A DNA stretch of 64,000 nucleotides, from positions 21,301,506-21,365,505 of the forward strand of contig JAQMRL010000006.1 in assembly GCA_035578175.1 (NCBI GenBank), in the 5' to 3' direction. Positions 25,901 to 33,123 of the stretch are shown here, one piece after another (the first letter of the stretch is position 1; every line of letters begins with the position of its first letter). The stretch is from Catonia carolina. Lineage: Eukaryota > Arthropoda > Insecta > Hemiptera > Achilidae. The translations under genes and the position numbers were made by a program. The notes under the pieces are model-generated. The model saw only the letters and a list, made by a program, of their open reading frames with translations, had not been told where the DNA came from and did no database searches.

Positions 25901-28900
25901 AAGTTACATATACATATAGTTACTTTTGAACATAATCATTTTGATGATTGAAGCATTTGTCATACCTGTGGACAAGCTTTCCAGTACAATCTTCATACAA
26001 TGTTGACGCCAATGAATTGAAATGAGTCTTGAAACTCCTCATTGTGTTGGTAATTGAGTTTATGCAGCCGAGGATCACAATTAATGCAGTTGTTTATTGT
26101 AAAACTTTACGAAGTTTCCAAAGAGCCATTCAAAACAAAAGACGAGGTGAGCTGACTTCTGGAACTATTCTCATCCAAGAAAACACCTGCCCTCCCAATG
26201 CTGGTACAAAACAACAATTCCTTGAGCAATTTCAATGGGACATTTTCGATTACCTGCCATACAGTCGAAACCTAGCACGAGTGACATCCATCTTTTCCCT
26301 GAACTGAAGAAGTGCTAGGACAGCTACACTAATGAAAGGCTTCAAGGCAACATCATGGCTCATTTAAATCTATTGACAGCAACGTTTTATGAAGAGCGTA
26401 TAGGAAAGATCATTTATAGGTACGAAAAATACTTCAATCGTTAAGGTGATTATGTTGAAAAGTAGTTATAAGTATACGTAACTTTTAGTAAAAACATTTT
26501 TTCTACATTCACTTGATTTTTATCTACTATTGGAGGTGGAAAAAACTACCCTCATAGATTATGTATGGTGTTTAAAATGCTATTGTTATCAAGTTTAATT
26601 ATTTTCACTTATTCTATTGTAAAAATATTTTTTATTATTTTTACTGACCTGTTACAGCTGTAAAAACTAGTTTTATACGAGAAAATGTTTTATACAAATG
26701 ACTGAAGGTACACAATCTTCTACAGATTTTAATAGGTTTAGTTTCAGGTTTTTTTTAAATTTCTGTACTCTGATAATGGTGAATCCACCGAAACATATAG
26801 GCAAAAATTATGTAATAATAGGGTAAAAAAGAATGGTGTAGCAGCTCTAGCAGGTTTGTTAAAAAATTAAAGTATTTTTACAATAAGATTGATTGTAGGG
26901 TGCAGTATGCATTAGAAACATTTATTTACATATACACAGCAGTTCATAATGTACTTCGGGGTAATGAAAAGTCAGTACAAAAAAAGTATTTCACTTACAA
27001 CAATAAAACAAGTACTGTACGAAAGAGAACTTCAAATAGTTTTTTCCACATATTCTGGGCAGTTAATTAACAGTTTGCCTGCTAGGCGTAGACGATAGAG
27101 AAAATGACTGCCACAGGAAGCGAGAAGTCGTTTTGTGTGTTAAAATTTCACGTGTCAAAGTCAGTAACTACTATGCAACATGCATTTTAGTTGAAATTGA
27201 ATAAGTATCCACCAAATGACAATTAAATTTGTGCATGGCATAAACAATTCAGTGAAACTGGTTGGTTGTGCAAGCGGAAATCAACTGTTTGTCCATCAAC
27301 CTCAGATGACAATGTCGAATGTGAGCAAGCAAGTTTTATTTGCAGCCCGTCCAGATCGACTGCGTCTGCAGGCAGAGAATTAGGAATTCCGAAACAACAG
27401 TGTGGAGAGTTCTCCGTCAACGTTTATTATTCAAAATGTACCATCTTTAATTAATGCAGCATCTATCTGATGGAGATACAACACGTAGGCTCGATTTTTG
27501 TTTACAGGCACAGAAAAAAGTGTCGTTACATGAATGTTTTCTAGAGAAGAAAATTTTCAGCGATCGAGCTACGTTCCATATTAGCGGCAAAGTAAACTGT
27601 CATAACGTGCAAGTTTGGGGCACTGAAAACCCACACACTTATGTGGAACACGTTCCGAATTCTCCAAAAGTAAACGTTTTTTGTGAGGAGTGTATGGGCC
27701 GTTCTTTTTTACGGAAACGACAGTAACCGGCACGATTTAACTGGATATGTTACAATTATGGCTTATGCCTCAGCTACTCAACGACTCCATTTTCCAGCAA
27801 GATGGTTGTCCCGCCCATTTTTATAATGAGGTTCAATGGTACGTTAACACAACATTGCCTCGGCCCTGGAAAGGACACGCGTCTGAAGAACACCAACACA
27901 TTATGCTACGACCACCAAGATCACCAGACCTCACGCCATGTGACTTCTTTCTCTATATGAAAGACAAGGTGTTTATCCCACCAATGCTGAACAATAAATA
28001 AAAAAAAAAAAAAAAAAAATTTCGGTGAGCTGAAGGATCGCATAATCAATACAATTAACTCTTTCGAAAGGGACTTGTTAGAACGTTTTTGGCAAGAGCT
28101 AGACTTTTGTGTTGATGAGTGCTGCGTCACCAAAGGAGCACACATTGAACATTTATAGATGTTTAGAAATAACTGTTTGAGACCCTGCATCAGCCTGTAC
28201 AACTCTTTCATTTAGGTAAGTAAAATAGTTTTTTTTGTACTGAATTTTTATAATCCTGAAGAACATTATGAAACGCCCTTTATGTACTCCACGTTTTACT
28301 TGGTAAAGCCTCTAGAGGTTCAAATCAGCCTTTTGGCTGATGACCTAAACACACAAAAATCTAGTAGACAAACAACTCTTTCCAATAATTTACAGATTCA
28401 AATGAAAATTATTTAAAAATACATAGCCTATACAAACTTTGTTAATCGCGTGTCCCATGTGTGGTAAACCATTAGCATATGGAGGTCCATCATGTAATAC
28501 ATACTCTTCATTATTTTTGAGATGCTCTCTTTGCCAGGAATACAATTCAGAGAAATTGGCAACCTGTAAAATATGTTAGTTATTTATATTAGTAAATGGA
28601 TGTTAGACATCAAACACATTAAGATTTAGTGTAAGGAATATCACAACAGGTATGTTGGTTGTTGTTGTTGTTAAGGTCATCAGCCAAAAGGCTGGTTTGA
28701 ACCTGTAGAGGTTTTACTAAGTAAAACGAGGAGTGAGGTGGTTTACCATTGCCTTCCTCACTTAGTGGAAAAGTACGCTTATCAGCATGCCAGGCCCTCT
28801 GAAAAGCACATATTTTCCACTCTGCAAATGACACCTTCACTTCATTCACTACAGGGTCTGGCTGTATAATAAAATTCATTACTTTCAGAGGAGATAACTC

Positions 28901-31900
28901 TGATTAGTGTCTTTTACACCTCTACCTCTTCTGTTCTTAAATGATTCAGTCATTTAATTGGCTGACCATGCGATAAGAAACATAACTATTTATTTTAGCC
29001 CTGCAACGAACAGATTGAGTGTAAATAATTTGACACTCTACCTGTCTGTTATGGGCAGGTATGTTGGTTATAAACTTAAATTCCAAGCTATCTGTTGCAT
29101 TGTATAAAATTATATTTCTTCTTAACATTCAGTTTTGTAAATACCGAAGACAAGAAGAAATGGAAAAGAAGTAAATGACTTTCATGAACATGATTTTTTT
29201 TAAAATCAAAATAACAGATCTGGTTACTGAATGCTTCAGTTGAGAAGACTTGAAATGCAATGGCAGCTTTAGTGCAACAATGTAGACTGTAATATTTTTC
29301 AAAGTTGATGAGCTCTGAACATACGCATTTCCCCTTACCCACATTATAGCTAGCCAATGACTTGCCAGCAATGTTGCCAATACTTGCTCTCGTATCTCTG
29401 CTATATATTTCATCAGCCATTTTTTTGGTCTTTTAATAACAATTATAACCTATGAACATAAAACCAGCTGATGATATTGTGAAGTGTTGCATGTTAACGC
29501 ACTCTATAATCGATGTGTTCAGCAAGAGATGCAAGACACAGTGAACTATGTGGCTCTTATACGCACGCACGCACGCATAATGTTTGTCAGGCTGATATGT
29601 TTGTACAATATGACAACGCTGGCAAATGTTCTGATTGGTCTTAACGCGTGGAACAGCAGAGTTCATCAACGTTAAAAAGCATTATAGAGTAATAATTTCC
29701 AACAAAGGAAGTATACCATGAAACTACTATATTCAGCCCCTTCTATAGCCAGTTCCGTTCTCATATCAGTTTTCGTTTCAGTTCTTTTAACACTTATATG
29801 GAAACATGTTTTTTATAACGTTAATAGAAACACCCGGTCTGATAGACCGCCATTTCATTTTTGGCAATTTTTTTGGGAATCAAAGGCAAAGAAACTCAAC
29901 TAGATCTGTTTAACAAAAATTATGTTATTTTACTGTAGTATAATGATTGAATTGACATTGGTATAAGATCTGGTTATCGAAAAACAATTGTTTAAATAAA
30001 AGAAAAAGCCAAATTATTTATGGTATTAACGACTTAATTTTTAAAATTGATAACATACTTATAATGCTTTTTTCACTCAGGTTAAATGTATTATTTTAAT
30101 ACATATGTAATCACATACTTAAATTTAAAAGAGCAAAAATTTGTATAAAAGAAACATAACTCAAAAGTGACTACTTATATATTAGGGATTTTTTTACTGA
30201 CATTTGTTTTTTGTACAATCAAGACACAGTTTTCTACTGCATTCTAGGCAAATAGCTTTCTTGCAAGTGATACATCCGAGTCATCAATTTCATCACAAAT
30301 AGAACCTTCCGAGTCACTGTCATCATTTTCCAATAATCTACGAATTCTGTCACCATAGTCGGGATCGCTTGTACTAAGTGGTCGGCCATTTCACAAATTT
30401 ACAATTAAATAATAAAAAAAATAATTAAAATATATACAAATAATTAAAATATAAACCCGTAAAGGAAACACCCGTCTTACAGACCGTTAAATACAGTAAG
30501 GGAAATACACGGTTCCACAGACCGCTACATGAAATACACAAAAAGAAACACGCGGTATCACAGACCGGTATGATTTTTAAGAACGATTTACACTTCCGCA
30601 ACGATTCACGTGAACTGAACCATATTTCACTATGAAGTAGATAGGAATGAGGGAGGAAGCTATTATGACGGTCAGCACCAACCCTAGCTCAGGGAACCCA
30701 GTATTATGTAAACAAATCACCCTTAGTGCCTGTGAGACCGATGTTTCCATATAAGTGTTAACAAAAATACGCTTTTGCGCTTTTCAGTTCAGTAATGGAC
30801 AACAATCTACTAAATGCAACTGGGCTGTCATTAACCCTAGAATGGTGGAGTGGAGTAAATCTTACGCATATTACGTTAACAACGCTTGCCCCTCTACTTC
30901 TGTAGGCTGTACCTCCCTCTTCTTCCAGATATGCTACAAGGAGTCAGTTGACAATTGTCTCGTGACAAAATCCTATCTAATTAGTGCTTGTATTTATAGT
31001 ACTGGTGTCTTTAACAAAAGCTGGTGAGTAATTTTTTCACATCTCCACTTATACACGATAATTTTAGTACGTAAATTTTTCGCACCTCCACCGATGCTGT
31101 ATATGTTATGCGTAAAATTTACCTATAACCACTAATAGTGCATTATAATTTTGTATGTTTGTAATACCATTTTATTTATTTTTATTTTTTTTATTTTATT
31201 AAACATCCTATGTAGGATTTTTAAACAGCCGTATTATTTAAAATTGAAATATATATTTTCTAACCACCATAATACGGTAACATAAAATACTTACCAATTG
31301 ATTCCTTATCTACCATGGTAGGAGCAGGAAGTTTTAAATTTTGACTTGTAATAAATGTTAATATACTGAAGATGTGTACAAGATACACGAAAGCGCTATA
31401 AACATTGGTAAGTGTTTTATGTTACCGTATTCTGGTGGTTAGAAAATATATATTTCATTTTATTTATATGTACAGTACCTTTGTGAACTGCAATTCAAGC
31501 AGTATTGGGTGTAAAGGAAAACGGCAATAAATGTTACGTGCCAAGAAGAAAAAGGCCCAAGGAAGTACTGCAGTGGGTGTTTATACACAAAAAGAAGACA
31601 TAGAACTACATACTGTCTCTTTTGCTGCAAACCTATATGTGGCGAACATCAAAAGAAAAATATATTTTGGTTGTGCAACAAACTGCCAGAATAAGTAGCC
31701 CCAGCAACAAGAACACTCTGTTTGACTTTCGTGTTCATTTATTTGTACAATTTTATTTATTTCATTTTCTTACTTTATTTTTCCTACTTGTAATATCTTA
31801 ATTTTGTCTACTATCTGGAGTTTAATAAAGTATTTTGCTCAGTAGATGTTAAGTATTTTGTATCATGTAATTAATATTTCTTTGTTTTCTGATTTATTTA

Positions 31901-33123
31901 TGTATTGTAATAATATTTATCATAATTACTTCACTCTTTGATTACAATGTTTATACTAAAATATTTAATATACTAAAAATATTGTATCCTTTAGTAAATA
32001 AAATATTTTCAAGCTACATAAATAGAATAAAAGAGCTTGGTGATTTACTGGGAAATCTTTGTAACTATTAACCAATATTTGTCGAAATTTAAACAAAAAC
32101 AACAAAAAAGAGATAGAAAACATATGAACAGAAAAATGTTCCAAAAAAAAATTCACAACAAGGTTTTCCCAGGAAAATCACCAAGTGAGTAAATTTTTCG
32201 CATCTCCACCAGTAATAGCTCACAGAATAGCCCCACCGTTCTAGGGTTAACATTATGTTATATATTAACAAACCAAAAGAGAAAGAGATCAAATTGGAGT
32301 ACAAGATGGTTACAAAAACGACAATCCCTGTCTCATTTTAGCTAGCACCATTTTTTTGGTAGCTGATGGATCGTAACTTATCCTTAATACCTAATTACGA
32401 ATTATTGTACATTTTCTCGTTTGAATGTACTATGGTACTTGAGTCTTTCTCATTCCACAGATATGGAAAACTGTGATATAATTCAATGATATAAAGTACG
32501 GACAAGGTAACGACAGAAATTAAAAATAAACAGAAGCTTTTGTACACACGGCTGTTTGAACTAAGATTGGGCAACTGAAAAGTAGCAAAATGGTTTTCCT
32601 ATCGAGCCAGCTTTCAGTTTCAGTTCAAACCTTCAGTTTTGATGTTTAAACATCAGTTTTAACTGACATCATCTGAAACGAAAACTGATATACGAGAACT
32701 GAACTGGGCGTGTAAAAGAGGTCTTACTCATACTTAAATTCAACTGACATGAAATGATAATGTCCAAACAGAACTTAAATAGTACGCTTAACCTAATAAT
32801 CATGTTAACAGCAATACCTGATTTTCTACAGTTGATTACTTAAAGATATTGCTCTATTCTACATTAATGTGACTTTTTACAGAAAACCTTACCTTTTGTA
32901 TAAATTCATCTACTTCAGACCTTTGTGCAGGTCGAACCCAAACTGGAAATTTAGTTTTTGGTAAATTTATAGTATCTGTATACTTCTTTGTTGGCTCTTT
33001 CTTTTCCTTTTCTTTGACCGCCTTCTTCTGTTTTTCCTTTTTAGATTTCGTCGAGACCCATCTAATTTCTTTTAATTTATAACTTAAGCAACTTTGAAAA
33101 CGTTTACCGGTATTTATAAACAT
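3059..33123 (-). CDS. IARS2: Mitochondrial isoleucyl-tRNA synthetase gene, exons 1-13, C-terminus outside window
   Basis: Class I aminoacyl-tRNA synthetase that charges mitochondrial tRNA-Ile with isoleucine in the matrix. Thirteen exons (listed separately) all have AG/GT boundaries and compatible phases and join into 756 codons without a stop. Residues 1-30 are basic with almost no acid, as in a mitochondrial presequence, and are followed by a Lys/Glu-rich linker. The catalytic HIGH motif is HMGH at 112-115, GWDCHG follows at 142-147, the CP1 editing domain has WTTTPWT at 285-291 and [12 protein letters not shown] at 376-387, [11 protein letters not shown] lies in exon 9 and KMSKS at 651-655. 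The order matches eukaryotic IARS2, not cytosolic IARS1. The anticodon-binding C-terminal region, roughly 250-300 residues, is missing because the gene runs off the left edge; nothing in 1-3058 resembles it. Exons total 2,268 nt in a 30 kb span, so introns full of transposons make up over 90 percent. Identification is from recognised motifs. Confidence 0.95.
3576..5136. mobile_element. piggyBac-type non-autonomous element
   Basis: Flanked by TTAA at 3572-3575 and 5137-5140. Inward termini are CCCTTTAAGTGCCAGCG and, reversed, CCCTTACAGTCCCAG. A subterminal hairpin CGTCCTATTATTAGGACG sits near the left end. No transposase seen; an R1k repeat is inserted at 4072-5046. Confidence 0.65.
4072..5046 (-). 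repeat. R1k repeat, copy 1
   Basis: About 1 kb dispersed element. In its forward orientation it runs from ACTTTCTCTTGCC through a (TG)n tract after GATTGGTC to GGCAAGAGAAAGT and a terminal hairpin GTGTGAGTGTTTCACAC followed by CAGATTTTT. This copy is reversed and carries a (CA)n run at 4858-4906. Class unknown. Confidence 0.85.
5203..5599 (-). repeat. R400 retroposon, copy a
   Basis: About 390 bp repeat recognised by CAGCCGAAAGGCTGG, CACTGAGTGGAAAAG-like and GGTCTGGCTGTATAATG-like blocks. Strand is set by the (AAC)n tail seen in better copies. Diverged. Confidence 0.75.
5678..5821 (-). CDS. IARS2: IARS2 exon 12 (residues 636-683, KMSKS loop)
   Basis: Acceptor CTTTTTCAG, donor GTCTGT. Encodes [23 protein letters not shown]; the intact KMSKS loop stabilises the adenylate transition state. 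Ends in PYGVDVLR. Confidence 0.95.
5957..6753. mobile_element. PIF/Harbinger-type DNA transposon, deletion derivative
   Basis: Terminal inverted repeats of about 60 bp start GGCGGAGTGCACACCTATAC at both ends and are flanked by the 3-bp duplication TTA (5954-5956, 6754-6756), the hallmark of this superfamily. The 797 bp body contains a transposase fragment. Confidence 0.85.
6089..6301 (+). pseudogene. Harbinger transposase N-terminal fragment
   Basis: Reads [10 protein letters not shown].., an Arg-rich stretch, then RRFWVHPYN and later [14 protein letters not shown], matching the conserved start of Harbinger transposases (RRFWVHP..., E.KFF.YFRM). The catalytic DDE part is deleted. Confidence 0.7.
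6823..7756 (+). repeat. R1k repeat, copy 2
   Basis: Full-length forward copy from ACTTTCTCTTGCC to the terminal hairpin. Short (TG)n at 6959-6980. Confidence 0.85.
7806..7876 (-). repeat. SINE S1 3'-end fragment
   Basis: Only the tail module is present, reversed (AACAGCTCGGTTATTAG...), without A or B boxes. Confidence 0.5.
7880..8640. other. Unassigned AT-rich stretch in IARS2 intron 11
   Basis: No coding signal. Around 8420-8490 a segment (ATCGAAATTAT...CAATATGGCGGAT) weakly resembles the arms of the foldback element at 1059-2447, suggesting a very diverged relative. Confidence 0.3.
8645..8932 (+). pseudogene. LINE ORF C-terminal tail, family shared with 33968-34560
   Basis: A 94-residue basic open frame with [25 protein letters not shown] and [19 protein letters not shown], the pattern found after the RT in some arthropod LINEs (W..EV..DL..LG, WSEE...K.SE.MK.Y). 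A poly(A) run follows at 8938-8954, consistent with a 5'-truncated copy. Not a host gene. Confidence 0.6.
9010..9170 (-). CDS. IARS2: IARS2 exon 11 (residues 583-635)
   Basis: Acceptor CTTTGTAG, donor GTACGT. Encodes [17 protein letters not shown] and [18 protein letters not shown], the DIWFDSG..W and D...GWFQSSLLTS motifs. The usual Phe before DSG is Leu here. Confidence 0.94.
9201..10158 (+). repeat. R1k repeat, copy 3
   Basis: Full-length forward copy in IARS2 intron 10. Its internal ~143 bp duplication is clear: 9656-9798 and 9835-9978. Confidence 0.85.
10334..10475 (-). repeat. Diverged tRNA-derived SINE, near family S2
   Basis: Reversed copy: ATTACTGCTAATGCAGATG tail module, then GAGAATCGAATCAGCGACCC (reversed B box) and a reversed A-box-like GACCACTGCACTAC. 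Confidence 0.55.
10688..11236 (+). repeat. R400 retroposon, copy b, interrupted by a SINE
   Basis: Begins GCCCATAACAGACAGGTGG and ends GGCTGATGACCTAAACAAC plus (AAC)n. SINE S2 lies inside at 10882-11061 with a 9-bp duplication, so R400 is the older insertion. Confidence 0.85.
10882..11061 (-). repeat. tRNA-derived SINE, family S2, nested in R400
   Basis: Reversed copy with B box complement GGGATTCGAACCC and A-box region GCGTTACAAACATCGCCAACG. The duplication AAGTGAAGG occurs at 10873-10881 and 11062-11070. Confidence 0.85.
11279..11417 (-). CDS. IARS2: IARS2 exon 10 (residues 536-582)
   Basis: Acceptor GGCACTCAG, donor GTATGC. Encodes [20 protein letters not shown], matching the HG.D.WW.LP..LLP segment of IARS2. 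Confidence 0.92.
11585..11706. repeat. AT-only tandem repeat (TTAATATTAATATAA-like)
   Basis: About 120 bp of alternating TTAATAT/ATAATTA units in IARS2 intron 9, strongly palindromic. The rest of this intron shows nothing recognisable. Confidence 0.7.
12359..12519 (-). CDS. IARS2: IARS2 exon 9 (residues 483-535)
   Basis: Acceptor TTTTTCCAG, donor GTAAGC. Encodes [20 protein letters not shown], the class I core motif that follows CP1. Confidence 0.95.
13165..13345 (+). pseudogene. pogo transposase N-terminal HTH remnant
   Basis: Degenerate frames read KVLTVEQ..., AIEKGEK.. and GFSKSTV, the CENP-B/Tigger psq-type helix-turn-helix (LT.EEK..VI.AIE.GEKK...GI.KSTV), with frameshifts. Confidence 0.5.
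13527..16812 (-). mobile_element. Full-length non-LTR retrotransposon, RTE-like
   Basis: Flanked by an exact 11-bp duplication AGCTTAATTAC (13516-13526, 16813-16823). Length 3,286 bp, single open frame with endonuclease then reverse transcriptase, short 3' UTR ending in a GATAAAGAAGAAGA tail. The size and single EN-RT frame fit the RTE clade, but the clade is inferred, not tested. Inserted inside the pogo element. Confidence 0.88.
13584..16620 (-). pseudogene. LINE endonuclease-reverse transcriptase ORF with one frameshift
   Basis: Enzyme for target-primed reverse transcription. The frame is open from about 16620 and conserved sequence starts with [10 protein letters not shown] near 16470; no clear upstream ATG is seen. 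Endonuclease residues: [15 protein letters not shown] and [10 protein letters not shown] blocks: [20 protein letters not shown]-like [23 protein letters not shown] (motif A), [13 protein letters not shown] (motif B) and LLYADDIVL (motif C). The C-terminus has [20 protein letters not shown] and [11 protein letters not shown] +1 shift at about 14395-14410, in AAAATTTGTAAAAG, separates motifs B and C; otherwise about 980 codons are intact, so insertion is recent. Antisense ORFs in the region are shadows. Confidence 0.88.
16900..17165 (-). pseudogene. Possible second pogo-like N-terminal HTH fragment
   Basis: The minus strand reads [20 protein letters not shown] and, further on, an acidic [12 protein letters not shown] stretch. 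It resembles a Tigger/Jerky HTH but on the strand opposite to the surrounding pogo relics, so it may be a separate nested fragment. Confidence 0.3.
17490..17665 (+). pseudogene. pogo transposase CENP-B-type HTH remnant
   Basis: Reads [35 protein letters not shown] and IADFK, the second DNA-binding domain of Tigger transposases. The DDE catalytic domain is gone. Confidence 0.65.
17843..18085 (-). CDS. IARS2: IARS2 exon 8 (residues 402-482)
   Basis: Acceptor GTTTGTGCAG, donor GTAAGT. Encodes [20 protein letters not shown], the highly conserved block after the editing domain. Phase 0 at both ends. Confidence 0.95.
18476..18640 (+). repeat. tRNA-derived SINE, family S2
   Basis: GGCATAGTTGG (A box) and GGTTTCAAATCCC (B box), body CATATTTTCATATCTTACAA, tail module CATTAGCAGTAATTGCC and poly(A) ending about 18650. 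Confidence 0.8.
18642..18842 (-). pseudogene. LINE ORF C-terminal fragment (RRRISWLKN type)
   Basis: Reads [20 protein letters not shown] then [20 protein letters not shown], the end of the same LINE type as 35009-35240. Confidence 0.6.
19545..19655 (-). repeat. tRNA-derived SINE, family S5
   Basis: Reversed: AAGAATCGAACCCAAGACC (B box complement) then GCAGTTCAATATAATCTAAT. The same arrangement is found at 51185-51345. Confidence 0.5.
19704..19876 (-). CDS. IARS2: IARS2 exon 7 (residues 344-401, CP1 editing domain)
   Basis: Acceptor TTGTGCAG, donor GTGAGT. Encodes [17 protein letters not shown]; the family consensus has Pro where this has Cys (residue 385), while the editing Asp that follows HG is kept. 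Confidence 0.93.
19971..21550. mobile_element. Palindromic mariner-type element
   Basis: Both ends read inward GGAGGGACC..AAAAAAA then about 90 bp of matched inverted sequence; the match continues for a further ~230 bp (20710-20935 against 21225-21460). Each arm carries a mariner transposase HTH remnant; in the left arm [19 protein letters not shown] is legible. A solo LTR is inserted in the left arm. Confidence 0.8.
20063..20705. mobile_element. Solo LTR inserted in the mariner palindrome
   Basis: Starts TGTTACCACGGTGG and ends GTACCA, flanked by the 4-bp duplication GACC (20059-20062, 20706-20709). Removing it and one GACC restores the arm exactly as in the uninterrupted right arm. GC-richer than its surroundings, contains AATAAA at about 20417 and internal ~98 bp direct repeats (20259-20326, 20357-20424). 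Superfamily (Gypsy or BEL/Pao) not determined. Short open frames inside it are chance. Confidence 0.8.
21576..21883 (-). CDS. IARS2: IARS2 exon 6 (residues 241-343, start of CP1 editing domain)
   Basis: Acceptor TTTTAAG, donor GTAAGT. Encodes [10 protein letters not shown] and the editing-site threonine-rich segment [15 protein letters not shown] palindromic mariner element ends only about 25 nt past the donor. Confidence 0.94.
22079..22369. mobile_element. MITE with TA duplication
   Basis: Exact 15-bp terminal inverted repeat AGCTTTGTGCAGCTG, flanked by TA (22077-22078, 22370-22371). Length 291 bp, no transposase. Tc1/mariner-type by target site. In IARS2 intron 5. Confidence 0.8.
22917..22966 (-). 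CDS. IARS2: IARS2 exon 5 (50 nt, residues 225-240)
   Basis: Micro-exon. Acceptor TGTTGCAG, donor GTAAGT. Encodes [16 protein letters not shown], equivalent to the G.VYR..KPV.WSPSS motif preceding the CP1 insertion. Leaves two bases that form a Lys codon with exon 6. Confidence 0.93.
23140..23294 (-). CDS. IARS2: IARS2 exon 4 (residues 173-224)
   Basis: Acceptor TTTTCCAG, donor GTAAGT. Encodes [12 protein letters not shown] and CYFTFDKDY, matching the conserved RWGIMADW..CYYTFD block of mitochondrial IleRS. Confidence 0.93.
23576..23602. repeat. (TC)n microsatellite
   Basis: Imperfect CT repeat immediately left of the Harbinger element at 23613. Confidence 0.7.
23914..24021 (+). pseudogene. 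MADF-domain (Myb/SANT-like) protein N-terminal fragment of Harbinger
   Basis: [19 protein letters not shown] then [12 protein letters not shown], the start of a MADF DNA-binding domain, truncated by TGA after 35 codons. In complete elements this protein partners the transposase. Confidence 0.6.
24052..24282 (-). pseudogene. Harbinger transposase N-terminal fragment
   Basis: [37 protein letters not shown]: the GEFH.LF.EL...E..F..YFRM region. DDE residues absent. Confidence 0.65.
24598..24757 (-). CDS. IARS2: IARS2 exon 3 (residues 120-172)
   Basis: Acceptor GATTTAG, donor GTATGT. Encodes [10 protein letters not shown] and [14 protein letters not shown], the conserved segment after the HIGH motif. 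Ends with one base of a split codon. Confidence 0.93.
24860..25770 (-). mobile_element. mariner element 1, internally deleted
   Basis: TA-flanked (24858-24859, 25771-25772). Left end GTGTGGCAGAAAAGTAATGA, right end reversed GTTGTGGCCGAAAAGTAATG. Minus-strand relics: [20 protein letters not shown] (N-terminal HTH) and [11 protein letters not shown]...[13 protein letters not shown] (second and third catalytic blocks), with stops and a central deletion. Confidence 0.85.
24971..25225 (-). pseudogene. mariner 1 transposase C-terminal fragment
   Basis: [11 protein letters not shown] carries the second catalytic Asp; [20 protein letters not shown] matches the [14 protein letters not shown] block with its third Asp. 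The start is lost. Confidence 0.8.
25820..26554 (+). mobile_element. mariner element 2, long-TIR deletion derivative
   Basis: TA-flanked (25818-25819, 26555-26556). About 100 bp inverted ends starting CGAGGGT/TGAGGGT and containing ACCTCCAATAG. A plus-strand transposase fragment is inside. Confidence 0.85.
26071..26470 (+). pseudogene. mariner 2 transposase C-terminal half
   Basis: [20 protein letters not shown] and [12 protein letters not shown], later [20 protein letters not shown] and GDYVEK. The catalytic H-D-N-A-R block has become ENTCPP, so the second catalytic Asp is lost; further stops follow. Confidence 0.75.
26936..28280 (+). mobile_element. DNA transposon with DUF4817-DDE transposase remnant
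   Basis: Inverted ends about 50 bp: GTTCATAATGTACTTC.. with CAGTACAAAAAAAGTAT against the reverse of GAACATTATGAAAC.. with AGTTTTTTTTGTACTG. Exact borders uncertain by a few bases. Confidence 0.7.
27115..28159 (+). pseudogene. DUF4817 helix-turn-helix plus DDE transposase, broken
   Basis: Ordered pieces in shifting frames: NAYCK-type HTH region, [54 protein letters not shown] (first Asp), [29 protein letters not shown] (second Asp), [16 protein letters not shown] (third Asp), [11 protein letters not shown] and KGAHIEHL. An A-run at 28001-28019 and several shifts break it. The family is widespread in insects. Confidence 0.8.
28302..28356 (+). repeat. R400 3'-end fragment, copy c
   Basis: Only the last ~55 bp (GGTTCAAATCAGCC..GGCTGATGACCTAAACAC), a 5'-truncated copy. 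Confidence 0.65.
28438..28563 (-). CDS. IARS2: IARS2 exon 2 (residues 78-119, HIGH motif)
   Basis: Acceptor TTTTACAG at the high-coordinate end. Encodes [19 protein letters not shown], the signature ATP-binding HIGH region of IleRS with Met in place of Ile. The donor GTTTGT is weaker than the others. Phase 0 at both ends. Confidence 0.93.
28661..29057 (-). repeat. R400 retroposon, copy d, with duplication
   Basis: Near full-length, tail (GTT)n at 28661-28671. The duplication GGTATGTTGGTT (up to 14 bp counting CA) occurs at 28647-28660 and 29056-29069. Confidence 0.85.
29791..30757. mobile_element. piggyBac-type element 1, deletion derivative
   Basis: Exact 17-bp inverted ends CACTTATATGGAAACAT inside TTAA at 29787-29790 and 30758-30761. 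Four ~25 bp repeats of the form GAAACACNCGGT...CAGACCG lie at 29827, 30465, 30502 and 30545. Transposase relics on the minus strand. Confidence 0.92.
30194..30393 (-). pseudogene. piggyBac transposase with N- and C-termini fused
   Basis: The acidic N-terminus [20 protein letters not shown] plus [17 protein letters not shown] runs, via a frame change, straight into the C-terminal cysteine motif [19 protein letters not shown] and a stop. The whole catalytic core is deleted. Confidence 0.75.
31246..31456. mobile_element. 211 bp MITE nested in piggyBac 2
   Basis: Inverted ends of about 50 bp, GAAATATATATTTTCTAACC...CGGTAACATAAAA, with only a few mismatches. No coding capacity. Confidence 0.8.
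31525..31695 (+). pseudogene. piggyBac 2 transposase cysteine-rich C-terminus
   Basis: After one frameshift reads [20 protein letters not shown] then [18 protein letters not shown], ending TAA: the Cys-rich domain of piggyBac transposases. Confidence 0.7.
32893..33123 (-). CDS. IARS2: IARS2 exon 1 (residues 1-77, start codon and presequence)
   Basis: ATG at 33121-33123 opens a basic leader, then a Lys/Glu-rich stretch, then [14 protein letters not shown]. The exon ends ...CAAAAG with donor GTAAGG at 32892. Phase 0. No in-frame upstream ATG with better context was seen. Confidence 0.9.

Larger units (their letters stand above)
30835..32246. mobile_element. piggyBac-type element 2, degenerate
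   Basis: TTAA at 30831-30834 and 32247-32250; ends CCCTAGAATGGTGG and CCCTAGAACGGTGG. Subterminal repeats of the form GTAAATTTTTCGCACCTCCACC recur at about 31026, 31072 and 32190. A small MITE is nested at 31246-31456. Confidence 0.85.

Noticed and set aside
29718..29903. 61-codon frame with hydrophobic start ([13 protein letters not shown])
   Set aside because: It resembles a signal peptide, but it crosses the TTAA and terminal repeat of piggyBac element 1, so the frame is an accident of insertion.
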